Below, one piece after another: positions 25,980-34,059 of a stretch of DNA of 64,000 nucleotides. The notes under the pieces were generated by a model, which saw nothing but the letters and a program-made list of their open reading frames with translations, was not told the DNA's origin and did no database searches. Source of the stretch: an uncultured Sphingomonadales bacterium (GTDB taxonomy: Bacteria; Pseudomonadota; Alphaproteobacteria; Sphingomonadales; Sphingomonadaceae); NCBI GenBank assembly GCA_903821605.1, contig CAIJLZ010000012.1, positions 91,927-155,926 of the forward strand. The letters run 5' to 3'. A program made the translations under genes and the position numbers. Within the stretch, counting starts at the first letter, position 1, and each line of letters starts with the position of its first letter.

Positions 25980-26587
25980 CCCGACCCCCTCCGCTCGTGC
26001 CCGATGGTTTCACGCTGGTCGAACTGTTGATCGCGCTGGCCCTGTTCGCGCTGCTTTCCATCGCCGGGCTATTGTTGCTGCGGACCAGCGTCGATAGCCA
26101 GTCGGCCATTTCCCGACGATTGGATCAACAGGGCCGGATCGAACGGTTGCGGGCCTTGCTCGCCAATGAATTTGGCACGGCAGTCGGGCGCATCGGGCGG
26201 GATGCACAAGGCGCACGGCACGCGGCCTTCATCGGCTGGCCCCAACAGATCGCGTTCGTCAGCATCGGCGAAGAGGCCGGGACCATCAGCCGGGTCGAAG
26301 CCATTGGCCTGCGCTTCACCCGCAACCAGCTTGTCATGACCCGCAGCCATAGCCTCGATGGCATTTTGCAGGGGGAGGAAAGCACGCTGCTGCGCGACCT
26401 GCGTGACGCCCGCTTTCGCTATCGCGCGGACGACGGCCAATGGCGCGATCAATGGCAGGCTGAACAGCCCCACGCCCTACCGCGCGCAGTCGAATTGAAC
26501 CTGCGCGGCAAAGGGCTTGGCCCGCTGACATTACATATTCCACTCGCCCCGGATGGCGTGGCGCCAATGCCGGACCTGCGCCGATGA
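25976..26587 (+). CDS. gspJ: type II secretion system minor pseudopilin J
   Basis: A 203-residue minor pseudopilin from ATGACCCGACC; the track start 25859 lies inside gspI. Cleavage site PLVPDG/FTLVELLIALALFALLS. The C-terminal half is the GspJ beta domain (WRDQWQAEQPHALPRAVELNL). It is part of the tip complex with GspI and GspK. It overlaps neighbours by ATGA. Confidence 0.93.
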   Translation: MTRPPPLVPDGFTLVELLIALALFALLSIAGLLLLRTSVDSQSAISRRLDQQGRIERLRALLANEFGTAVGRIGRDAQGARHAAFIGWPQQIAFVSIGEEAGTISRVEAIGLRFTRNQLVMTRSHSLDGILQGEESTLLRDLRDARFRYRADDGQWRDQWQAEQPHALPRAVELNLRGKGLGPLTLHIPLAPDGVAPMPDLRR

Positions 26588-27531
26588 CGGCGTTCCCGGC
26601 GCATGAGCGCGGCGCGGCGCTGCTGACCGTGTTGTTGCTGGTCGCCGTCATGACGGTGGTGGCGGCGACCGCGCTGGAACGCCTGACCTTGGCGACCCGG
26701 CGCGCCGCGAGTGGCGCGGCAATGGATCAGGCCCGGTTGAATCAGCTCGCGGTCGAACAGCTTGCGCTGCGGCGGCTTGGCCAAATGTTGAGCGCCAAGG
26801 CCCCTGTTGCCGACTGGATCGACCGGCCATTGACCCTGTCACTCCCGCAAGGAGAGGCTGAGTTCCGTTTCAGCGATGGCGGCAATTGTTTCAACCTCAA
26901 CAGCCTCGCCAGCGATGACGGGGATCAGCGCGACCGCGCGCGCACTCAATTCGCCGCGCTGATACAGCTAAACGGCGTGACGGCGAGCGCTGCTGGGCGG
27001 ATTGTCGCACAGGCCGCCGACTGGGTTGATGGGGACCAGCTCATCACCCCTGGTGGCGGCGAAGATCATGCCTATGGCGATGGTGCCCGTACCCCGGATG
27101 GACCGATGGCCGATCCCAGCGAGCTGCTCGCCCTGCCCGCCATGACCTCGGCAAACTGGCGTCTGATGGCGCCATGGCTCTGCGCCCTGCCACATCGCGA
27201 CGCCTCAACATTCAACATCAACACGCTGCGCCCCGGCCAAGCGTTGCTGCTGGGGCTGATGACGCCCGGCCTGCCACTAGAACGGGCGCGGACGCTGCTT
27301 GCCGCGCGCCCATCGGGTGGCTTTGCCAGCACCAATTTATTCGCCACCGAACTGAGCGCCAATACGACCCCGCTGGCACCGTCCCTCCTCCGCCAACTGA
27401 GCCTCACCAGCCGCTGGTTCCGGCTGCATAGCGTGGTTCATCTTGGCGGGATCGACCTCGCGATGGACAGTCTGGTCGATGTGGCGGATGGCGACCCACG
27501 CATCGTCCAGCGGCGACGGGAGACCATGTGA
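26584..27531 (+). CDS. gspK: type II secretion system minor pseudopilin K
   Basis: A 315-residue protein, the large tip pseudopilin. The leader MTAFPAHERG is followed by AALLTVLLLVAVMTVVAATALERL, without the Glu at +5 that other pseudopilins carry, as is normal for GspK. The soluble part has the SAM-like helical inserts and FNINTLRP, a GspK hallmark. The stop codon overlaps the gspL start by one base. Confidence 0.95.
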   Translation: MTAFPAHERGAALLTVLLLVAVMTVVAATALERLTLATRRAASGAAMDQARLNQLAVEQLALRRLGQMLSAKAPVADWIDRPLTLSLPQGEAEFRFSDGGNCFNLNSLASDDGDQRDRARTQFAALIQLNGVTASAAGRIVAQAADWVDGDQLITPGGGEDHAYGDGARTPDGPMADPSELLALPAMTSANWRLMAPWLCALPHRDASTFNINTLRPGQALLLGLMTPGLPLERARTLLAARPSGGFASTNLFATELSANTTPLAPSLLRQLSLTSRWFRLHSVVHLGGIDLAMDSLVDVADGDPRIVQRRRETM

Positions 27532-28667
27532 TGACCGCGCGCCTGTTGCTGAGCCTGCCGCCTCGTCTTGCCGGGAAGGTCGCCCCCGCCACACCAGCGC
27601 CCAGCCACTGGTGGCTGATCGATGATGCGGGCGGCATCCGTGCTGGCACATCGCAGGATTGGCCAGATGTCCTGCCGCACCCCGGCCCGATCATCGCGCT
27701 CGCCCCGGTGGCCGATGTCACGCTGCGGCAGGCCGCCATCGGCGGTCTCGCCCCGCGTCAGGCGGCGATGGCTGCCCGGCTGTTGCTGGCGGATGGGTTG
27801 GCCGATCCCGTGGACGCGCTGCACCTTGCCATTGGCAGTCATGACGCCAGCGGAGAGATGCGACCGGTCGCCATTTGCGGGCGGGAGCAGATACAGGGCT
27901 GGCGCGATTGGCTGGCGGCACTGGGCATCACCGCCGATCACCTTGTACCGCTGGCGTGCCTGTCCCCCATCGCCGATGACACGGCAGGCGGCGCGCTGCA
28001 CATCACGCTTGGCGACCAAGACTGGGTCCGTACCCGTGATCTTGTCTTTCCGGCTGATCCCGCACTGATCAATCTGTTGACAAGCGGTCATCTCGCCGAG
28101 GCCAGTCAGGTGCAGCTCGACGCCGCCCTGATTGCTCTTGCCGATCATCTCCCGCTCGACCTGCTGGACGATCCCTTTGCTCCCGGCACCGGGCAGTTTG
28201 CCGACCGCCGGATGAGGCGCCGGCTCGGCACATGGGCGGCGCTAATGGCAGGTATCAGCCTTGCCCTCCCCCTCACCGAAACGGTGCGACTCAAGCTGGA
28301 CCGCCAACGGCTCGACCGGGACAGCGCGGCAATGGTGGAAAGCGCGCTTGGCCGCGCGCCGCCGCTGGAAGAAGCGGTTGCCGCGCTGGATGCCGACCTT
28401 GCCCGGCGCGGGGGACTGCCGGGCCGGGCCAGCCTGCCATTGGCCGCGTTGTTGCGCGCATTGGAACCACAACCGACGGTCGCCATCAATCGGGTCGACT
28501 GGCGCGGCGATGGGCGGCTCGACGTCACGCTGGCTGCCCCCCGGCCCGATCAAATCGATCCGGTGGCGCAGGCACTGCGCGATAGCGGCTATCGGCTGGT
28601 CATGACGCCACGCGCCGATGGCAATGGGGGGGCGCTCGCCGATCTGGTGATGGAGCCTGCATCATGA
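27531..28667 (+). CDS. gspL: type II secretion system protein L
   Basis: A 378-residue bitopic protein. A cytoplasmic actin-like domain fills about residues 1-230, a single membrane helix is near 233-250 (AALMAGISLALPL), and a periplasmic ferredoxin-like domain ends the chain. It recruits the GspE ATPase. ATG 27531 forms TGATG with the gspK stop; the track's GTG at 27528 adds one residue only. Overlaps gspM by ATGA. Confidence 0.93.
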   Translation: MTARLLLSLPPRLAGKVAPATPAPSHWWLIDDAGGIRAGTSQDWPDVLPHPGPIIALAPVADVTLRQAAIGGLAPRQAAMAARLLLADGLADPVDALHLAIGSHDASGEMRPVAICGREQIQGWRDWLAALGITADHLVPLACLSPIADDTAGGALHITLGDQDWVRTRDLVFPADPALINLLTSGHLAEASQVQLDAALIALADHLPLDLLDDPFAPGTGQFADRRMRRRLGTWAALMAGISLALPLTETVRLKLDRQRLDRDSAAMVESALGRAPPLEEAVAALDADLARRGGLPGRASLPLAALLRALEPQPTVAINRVDWRGDGRLDVTLAAPRPDQIDPVAQALRDSGYRLVMTPRADGNGGALADLVMEPAS

Positions 28668-29143
28668 TCGCATCATCGCGCCAATGGTGGCAGGGGTTAA
28701 TGCCGCGCGAACGGGCGGGGATCGCGGTCGCCGGGCTGTTGACGCTTGCGATCTTGGGCTGGCTGTCGGTGTGGCGGCCGCTGGTGAATGGGCAGCCAGC
28801 GGCGCGGCAAGATCATCTGCTCGCCGTCCGTCGCCACGCCGCCATCCAGCAGCGACTGGCCGACCGCGAAGCCATCCGCCGCCAAGCGACGCCGGGCCAA
28901 AACGCCGCGCCCTTGGCCGAACGGGTGACGCAATTGGCAGCCGAGGCGGGGCTAAGCGGCGACCGGATCGACCCCGCCAGCCATGATGGCGCACGCATCA
29001 CCATCGACCATGGGCGCGCCACGGCGGTGCTGTCTCTGCTCCACCGGCTGGAGGCGGAGGGCATCATGGCCAGCGAATTGAGCTTGCGCCGCCATGGTGA
29101 TGGCACGGTCGCCTTCACGGCAAAATTGCGGAGGATGGGATGA
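28664..29143 (+). CDS. gspM: type II secretion system protein M
   Basis: A 159-residue inner-membrane protein with a short cytoplasmic N-terminus (QWWQGLMPRERA, typical of GspM), one membrane helix at about 18-37 and a small periplasmic ferredoxin-like domain. It partners with GspL in the assembly platform. Overlaps both neighbours by ATGA. Confidence 0.92.
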   Translation: MIASSRQWWQGLMPRERAGIAVAGLLTLAILGWLSVWRPLVNGQPAARQDHLLAVRRHAAIQQRLADREAIRRQATPGQNAAPLAERVTQLAAEAGLSGDRIDPASHDGARITIDHGRATAVLSLLHRLEAEGIMASELSLRRHGDGTVAFTAKLRRMG

Positions 29144-29787
29144 AGCGTCACGCCGTCGCGATGATCTTGCTGGCGCTGGTGGCGCTGATCTTGTTCATGC
29201 CCTTGCGGCTGGTGCTGGCGGTCGCCCGGCCTGATCGACTGAATGCGCGTGAGGTCAGCGGTACGATCTGGTCGGGCCGGATGGAGGATGCGCGATTTGG
29301 CAGTTTTGATCTCGGCGCCTTCACCGTCCGCTTGCAACCCCTGCCCTTGCTGCGGGGCGAGGCTCGGCTTGACCTGCTGCGCGAGGGACCGCAGCCATTG
29401 CGCGCCACCCTGTCCCTGCGCCCCGGCCAATTCGCGGTGGAAAGCGTAAGCGGGACATTGCGACGCGGGCAGGTCATGGATTGGCCAATCGAGCGACTGG
29501 AACTCGACAATGCGACGCTCGCCCTGTCCGCCAGCGGTTGCCGCGCCGCCAGTGGGCAAATCCGCCTCCTCATCGGCAGCGGCGCGACCGGGACCCGCAT
29601 GATGCCGCCGCTTATGGGGCCAATCGCTTGTGTCGGCGAAGAGGTACAAATTCCACTGGCGAGCGCAACGGCCCGTGAGCGGCTAACGGTCGCTTTCTCG
29701 CCCGCCGGGGATTATCGCGTCGATCTCAGCCTGCCGGCTGGTCCTGATGGCAAGCTGTTCAACCAGCAAATGCGCGGCCGGTTCTGA
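29140..29787 (+). CDS. gspN: type II secretion system protein N
   Basis: A 215-residue inner-membrane protein with an N-terminal hydrophobic helix (about 5-25) and a periplasmic beta-rich domain with the GspN motif VSGTIWSGRMEDARFG near residue 45. GspN is found in only some T2SS operons and its role is not firmly known. It follows gspM by an ATGA overlap and precedes the peptidase gene by two bases. Confidence 0.92.
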   Translation: MKRHAVAMILLALVALILFMPLRLVLAVARPDRLNAREVSGTIWSGRMEDARFGSFDLGAFTVRLQPLPLLRGEARLDLLREGPQPLRATLSLRPGQFAVESVSGTLRRGQVMDWPIERLELDNATLALSASGCRAASGQIRLLIGSGATGTRMMPPLMGPIACVGEEVQIPLASATARERLTVAFSPAGDYRVDLSLPAGPDGKLFNQQMRGRF

Positions 29788-29789
29788 AC

Positions 29790-30563
29790 ATGGTCGCAAT
29801 GCCCATCCTAACGCCCGCGGTCTGGCAGATGATCGGCGGCCTGCTTGGCCTGATCGCCGGGAGCTTCATCGCCACCTTGGTGCTGCGCTGGACGACAGCG
29901 CGCCGCATCACCGGGCGATCAAGCTGCGATAATTGTGGCCGACGCTTAGCGAGCGGGGAACTGGTGCCATTACTGTCCTGGCTCGTGTTGCGCGGGCGCT
30001 GCCGCCAATGCCGTGCGGCAATTCCGCTATTCCATCCCCTGGTCGAAAGCGCCGCCATGGTGATCGGCTGCGGGGCGACGGCCCTGCAACCGGATATCAA
30101 CGGCATCGCCTTGGCGCTGTTCGGTTGGCAGTTGCTGACGCTCGCCTTGCTGGATGCCCGCGCCTTCTGGCTGCCGCATCGGTTGACAGGCTTGCTGGCA
30201 TTAACCGGCCTGATCATTGCCGAACCGGCCTTGGGCGTGCCGCTTACCGATCGGTTGGTGGGCGGGGTCGCCGGCTTCGGGCTGCTGACCGCGGTCCGGC
30301 TCGGCTATCATAAGCTGCGCGGACGGGAAGGCATGGGCGGCGGCGACCCTCGGCTGTTTGGGGCGATCGGCTTGTGGATCGGATGGCCATTCCTGCCGCT
30401 GGTGTTGATGCTGGCCGCCTTTGCCGGGGTCGCTATCGGGCTACTCCCCTTGGCCCACCCCGATGCGACCATCGACTGGCGTCGCCGCCGCCTCCCCTTC
30501 GGGACGTTGCTGGCCCTGGCCACCATGGTCTGCGGGGCCATGCTGGCCGCGCCGCTCCCATGA
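29790..30563 (+). CDS. gspO: prepilin peptidase / type 4 prepilin-like leader peptidase
   Basis: A 257-residue polytopic aspartyl peptidase that cleaves the leader of GspG-K and may methylate the new N-terminus. The cytoplasmic zinc-binding loop has two CxxC pairs (SCDNCGRR and GRCRQC). The catalytic aspartates are in LLDARAFWLPHRLTG and GGGDPRLFGAIGLW. Having the peptidase in the operon makes the T2SS self-contained. It is the last gene of the 13-gene run. Confidence 0.95.
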   Translation: MVAMPILTPAVWQMIGGLLGLIAGSFIATLVLRWTTARRITGRSSCDNCGRRLASGELVPLLSWLVLRGRCRQCRAAIPLFHPLVESAAMVIGCGATALQPDINGIALALFGWQLLTLALLDARAFWLPHRLTGLLALTGLIIAEPALGVPLTDRLVGGVAGFGLLTAVRLGYHKLRGREGMGGGDPRLFGAIGLWIGWPFLPLVLMLAAFAGVAIGLLPLAHPDATIDWRRRRLPFGTLLALATMVCGAMLAAPLP

Positions 30564-30663
30564 GATGCCCGCCCATTTTGCCATCATCGGGTCGACGGCA
30601 CGCAATCATTGGACTTCCGCCAATTTTTGTACGAATATAAAAAACTGTATATTGGAAATAAAT

Positions 30664-31149
30664 ATGATGGTTCGCACCCACTCGCTTGCCCTGTTGGGCC
30701 TGATCATTTGGATCGCCTTCTGCCTCGGCGCGCCTCTGGCATTTCAGGACCAACGCTTGCGCGCCAGCTATGTCGATGCGGAACGGTTGCAAGCCCTTTG
30801 TCACAGAAACCATGGTGATCCGGACGCACCGGGCCTAACCCCCGAACGCCGCGCCCTTGTCTTGGCGAAACATGACCGCTGCGACAAGCACATGTCGCTG
30901 GTGCATTATATCTCCGGGCATTTCATGGAATATGAGACCGCCGTCATGAAATTGGCAGCGGTCAGCGCCTTGCTCGTGCTTGGCGCTTATGGTGTGTATG
31001 TGATCAGCAATTACCGGCGGCCCAAGCGCTGGCACGATCCCGAAAATCGTCCCCACGCCCAGCCGGCCAAAACAGCGACGGCGGCGCCTCGCCCCCGCCG
31101 CCGCCCGAATTGGAATCGCGACACTCTCCCGCCGCCGCCAAAGCCTTAA
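30664..31149 (+). CDS. small two-helix membrane protein of unknown function
   Basis: A 161-residue protein from MMVRTHSLALLGL, preceded by a GGAAA-type ribosome site in an AT-rich leader; the track start (30421) lies in gspO out of frame. It has a hydrophobic helix near 7-27, a central His/Cys-containing loop (LCHRNHGDP, KHDRCDKHM), a second helix near 98-115, and a Pro/Arg-rich tail. No family was recognised. It may belong to the T2SS locus by position. Its stop codon overlaps that of the converging SDR gene within TTAA. Confidence 0.7.
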   Translation: MMVRTHSLALLGLIIWIAFCLGAPLAFQDQRLRASYVDAERLQALCHRNHGDPDAPGLTPERRALVLAKHDRCDKHMSLVHYISGHFMEYETAVMKLAAVSALLVLGAYGVYVISNYRRPKRWHDPENRPHAQPAKTATAAPRPRRRPNWNRDTLPPPPKP

Positions 31150-31904
31150 AGGTGCATGCCGCCGCTGGCGCGGATGCGTTCACCCGTCACCCAGCCGCCC
31201 GCTGGTGACGCGAGAAAGGCAACCACGCTCGCAATATCTCCGGCCTTGCCGATCTCGCCCAGCGCGGTGGCAGACTTAATTGCGCCCATGAATTGATCGT
31301 CCAGTTCACCGATAAAATCGGTCGCGGTCGCGCCCGGTGCGACGGCATTGACGGTGATCTTGCGGCTGCCCAAGCCCGCCGCCAGCGACAGGGTGATCGA
31401 ATCCACCGCCGCCTTTGACGCGGCATAAGCGATGAAAGCCGGATAGGCGTTATGGCTGACCATTGACGAGATGTTGATAATCCGTCCGCCATCCCGCAGG
31501 CGCGGCACGGCCTGTTGCGTCACGAACAACAGGCCCTTGACGTTGACGGCAAATGCCTTGTCAAAATCGGCCTCGCTGGTGGTCCCGACATCGCCCACCA
31601 CGCCCACGCCAGCATTGTTGACGAGAATGTCAAAGCGCTCAATCCCGCGCGCAGCCAGTGCGGCGTCCAGCTCGCGGAAGATATTCGCAATGCCGGTCAT
31701 CTCACCCACATCGCCCTGCACGAGAAATCCGTCACCACCAGCCGCCTTGATCGCGGCCAGCGTGTCATCGGCGGCGGTTTTGCTCTGGCCATAATGCACC
31801 GCAACCAGTGCACCATCGCTGGCAAGCTGCTTTGCAATCGCCCGACCGATGCCGCGCGAGGCGCCGGTCACCAAGGCCACTTTGCCTGCCAAACAACCCG
31901 CCAT
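31146..31904 (-). CDS. SDR family NAD(P)-dependent oxidoreductase
   Basis: A 252-residue short-chain dehydrogenase/reductase. The cofactor motif TGASRGIGRA, NNAG, catalytic Ser in NISSM and YAASK (YxxxK) are all present, with the family's usual length. ATG 31904 was chosen because GAGGAG lies six bases upstream; the track start (31973) is 23 codons earlier without support. These enzymes reduce or oxidise carbonyl and hydroxyl groups; the substrate cannot be inferred here. It converges with the preceding gene and shares the overlapping stop codons. Confidence 0.92.
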   Translation of the reverse strand: MAGCLAGKVALVTGASRGIGRAIAKQLASDGALVAVHYGQSKTAADDTLAAIKAAGGDGFLVQGDVGEMTGIANIFRELDAALAARGIERFDILVNNAGVGVVGDVGTTSEADFDKAFAVNVKGLLFVTQQAVPRLRDGGRIINISSMVSHNAYPAFIAYAASKAAVDSITLSLAAGLGSRKITVNAVAPGATATDFIGELDDQFMGAIKSATALGEIGKAGDIASVVAFLASPAGGWVTGERIRASGGMHL

Positions 31905-32033
31905 GCCCATCTCCTCTGATGTTTCGCCGCCGCTGCTGTCGCGGCGATGACCCGAACGATAGAGGTCAGGCAAGACGGGGTCTACTTGGCCATTTGATCA
32001 GAAGCGGTGCCGTCATCCGGGCAGACAGGCCGC

Positions 32034-32411
32034 TCACTCGGCGGCGATGAGCTGCTCAGTCGCGCGGGTGCCGGTCAATAGATCATCCGCCACCATGCCA
32101 AGCCGGTCGGCCATGGCCTGCACCGTGCCGAAGGTGGCCGCAAGAAAGCTTGGGAAGGCACCGAATGTAACGATGGTGCGGCGGCCAGGCTTGCGAATCC
32201 AGACGGAATAAATCCACCTGCCACGTTCCGCATCCGGTGGGCGGCGAATGATGATCCGGGACAATTCCCGTTTCTGATCAACGACCTGATAGCCCTTGTC
32301 CACAATGGCTTCGAGCAATTGGTCAAACAGAGTCGCGCGGCTGATATCGGTCGATACATCGATCCGATAACGGGGCATCAAGCCCATCAGCCTTGACGAT
32401 GAACGTCCCAT
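32034..32411 (-). CDS. conserved hypothetical protein
   Basis: A 125-residue soluble protein with a good ribosome site (AAGGGG) before the ATG. It has no signal peptide and no recognised motif. A mixed alpha/beta pattern with YRIDVSTDISRATLFDQLLEAI near the start and RWIYSVWIRKPGRRTIVTFGAFPSF in the middle suggests a small compact domain. No functional clue comes from the neighbours (SDR downstream, NUDIX upstream and divergent). Confidence 0.65.
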   Translation of the reverse strand: MGRSSSRLMGLMPRYRIDVSTDISRATLFDQLLEAIVDKGYQVVDQKRELSRIIIRRPPDAERGRWIYSVWIRKPGRRTIVTFGAFPSFLAATFGTVQAMADRLGMVADDLLTGTRATEQLIAAE

Positions 32412-32678
32412 GGCAACCCCTTATGCGAACATCTTCGCACCCAAGTTCCAGTAGTTTCTGTCACTTGGCCGCCCTTTCTTACATTCATTCTGGATAAAAT
32501 TCCAGTCTGGAGATTCATCAGACAGTCCCAATCCGAGACGTAATTTCCCCACGCTGACACACTACCTCTGACAAGTTAGGATCGACCGGCGGCAAACAGC
32601 ACCGAAAAGACGGGCCGCCTTGGTGCCAATACATTGTAATTCTGGGTCGACCTTGCCCGCAGATCGCGCTACGAACCC

Positions 32679-33131
32679 TTGTCATCGAAATGTCACAAAA
32701 CTGTCACAAAAAGGAAATTAAGCATCAGACAGGTCGCCGCCTTGCCCTATCGTTTCACCAGCAACCCCATCGGCATGGAGGTGCTGCTGGTCACGTCCCG
32801 TGACACCAAACGCTGGGTGCTCCCCAAGGGCAATATTGTCAGAGGCTTATCCGCTCCTGCTTCCGCCGCGCATGAGGCGGAAGAGGAAGCAGGCATTCTC
32901 GGCGCTGCCAGCCCGATAGCCATCGGAACCTATCGATACTGTAAGCGGCGGCGCAACGGCACATCATCGATGGTGGATGTCGATGTCTTCCCGCTCGCCG
33001 TCACGACCGAGTTGGACGAATGGGAAGAGCAGGACGAACGCGAACGCCGCTGGTTTTTGCTGGAAGACGCCGCGCAAGCCGTTGACGAGCCAGATTTGCG
33101 TGACCTGATCCGGCATTTTCAGGCCAAGTGA
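32679..33131 (+). CDS. NUDIX hydrolase (DIPP/Nudt-like)
   Basis: A NUDIX-fold enzyme of about 140-150 residues that would hydrolyse a nucleoside- or inositol-diphosphate-type substrate. The Nudix box is WVLPKGNIVRGLSAPASAAHEAEEEAGI, with the REUxEExG core present as HEAEEEAG, so the Arg is replaced by His. The start is unclear: the only standard codon before the domain is TTG 32679, which would put the Pho-box-like repeat inside the gene. ATC 32724 has a good AGGA eight bases upstream and would begin at IRQVAALPYR, matching the expected domain start. Confidence 0.85.
   Translation: MSSKCHKTVTKRKLSIRQVAALPYRFTSNPIGMEVLLVTSRDTKRWVLPKGNIVRGLSAPASAAHEAEEEAGILGAASPIAIGTYRYCKRRRNGTSSMVDVDVFPLAVTTELDEWEEQDERERRWFLLEDAAQAVDEPDLRDLIRHFQAK
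32690..32711 (+). promoter_or_regulatory. Pho-box-like direct repeat
   Basis: ATGTCAC AAAA CTGTCAC AAAA is two 7-base units in the same orientation with a 4-base A-rich spacer, which matches the PhoB site format (CTGTCAT repeats, 11-bp period). It reads toward the NUDIX gene. It lies so close to that gene's start that promoter spacing would force the translation start downstream of the track start. Confidence 0.5.
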
Positions 33132-33135
33132 GCCC

Positions 33136-33975
33136 TCAGCGGCGCGGCTGGCCCAACGAGGTCAGCCCGCCGCCCGATGCGCCGCCGAAGCGATAGCCAT
33201 AGGTCCACGCGAACGGCCCGCTATAGGCGAAGGTCGGGCGATAGGCCGACACCTGTTCGGCCCGCAAAATCCTATTGGTCCGACTATCAAGGATCAGCAT
33301 CCCCTCTGGCCGCCGTACCGCCAGCACCGCATGATCGATCTTACGATAGACATCGCGCACGACCAGCAGGAACATCTCCTCCTCGGGGACGCCCAGCGCC
33401 TTGAGCAGCGCCATCTTGGCGATGGCCATATCTTCGCAATCGCCTTTGCCGGTCAGCAACGTCTCGGGTGCCGCTGCCCATTGATCCGGCCCTGCATCCG
33501 CGACATAGGCGACCCGCTGATTGACCCAGTCATTGATCATCCAAATCTGATCTGCGACCTCCTGCTGCCGGGCGCGCGAGAGAATATAGACCGATGCGCC
33601 CTCCCCCTCACCTAAGCCCATTGCCCGCACCTGCATCCAGCGCAGGCTGAGCGAGGTTGCCCCGACGGGAAGCGCAACCGAACTGAAGACATCGGGCGCG
33701 GGTGGGCGCACCGGCGGCGGTGGGGGCGCGGGGCACGCCTCGGTTGCTGGCGGGGTCGAGACAGATGGCGGTTCGAGCGGCGCGCCTTCAGGCGGCAGGG
33801 CGGGCGGTTGGGCACAGACCGGGGCAAGCGGCGACAGGCCGTCCGACGCCGTCGTGGTCATGATATCCTCAGGCGCGCCCGATGCCGCGTCCTGACCCAT
33901 AACCGGCGTCACCGCCAGCAGCACCGCGGCAGTGGCCAGCCAATCCATTGCTGCACGGGATGGCACGCGCATCAT
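33136..33975 (-). CDS. transglutaminase-like cysteine peptidase (BTLCP family)
   Basis: A 279-residue exported protein from MMRVPSRAAM, preceded by GAGGAG; the track start 34056 is too early. A signal peptide (about 8-26, ending VMGQ) is followed by a Pro-rich region and the BTLCP domain from about 110. Catalytic residues: Cys in GKGDCEDMAIAK, His in KIDHAVLAVR, Asp in ILDSRTN. BTLCP proteases of the LapG type cleave surface adhesins, but this one is probably a sphingomonad subfamily whose target is unknown. No LapD-like or type I secretion genes are in the window. Confidence 0.85.
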   Translation of the reverse strand: MMRVPSRAAMDWLATAAVLLAVTPVMGQDAASGAPEDIMTTTASDGLSPLAPVCAQPPALPPEGAPLEPPSVSTPPATEACPAPPPPPVRPPAPDVFSSVALPVGATSLSLRWMQVRAMGLGEGEGASVYILSRARQQEVADQIWMINDWVNQRVAYVADAGPDQWAAAPETLLTGKGDCEDMAIAKMALLKALGVPEEEMFLLVVRDVYRKIDHAVLAVRRPEGMLILDSRTNRILRAEQVSAYRPTFAYSGPFAWTYGYRFGGASGGGLTSLGQPRR

Positions 33976-34059
33976 CCCTCTCTCCTCGACCCGTTCGGCA
34001 AGATCATATGTCGCCCACTGCCCGCTTGTCACCTTCCTTGCGCCAAGCGGGCGCATGGA

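Noticed and set aside
31146-31149. Shared TTAA stop of two convergent genes as a special element
   Set aside because: A four-base overlap of stops is a simple result of tight packing.
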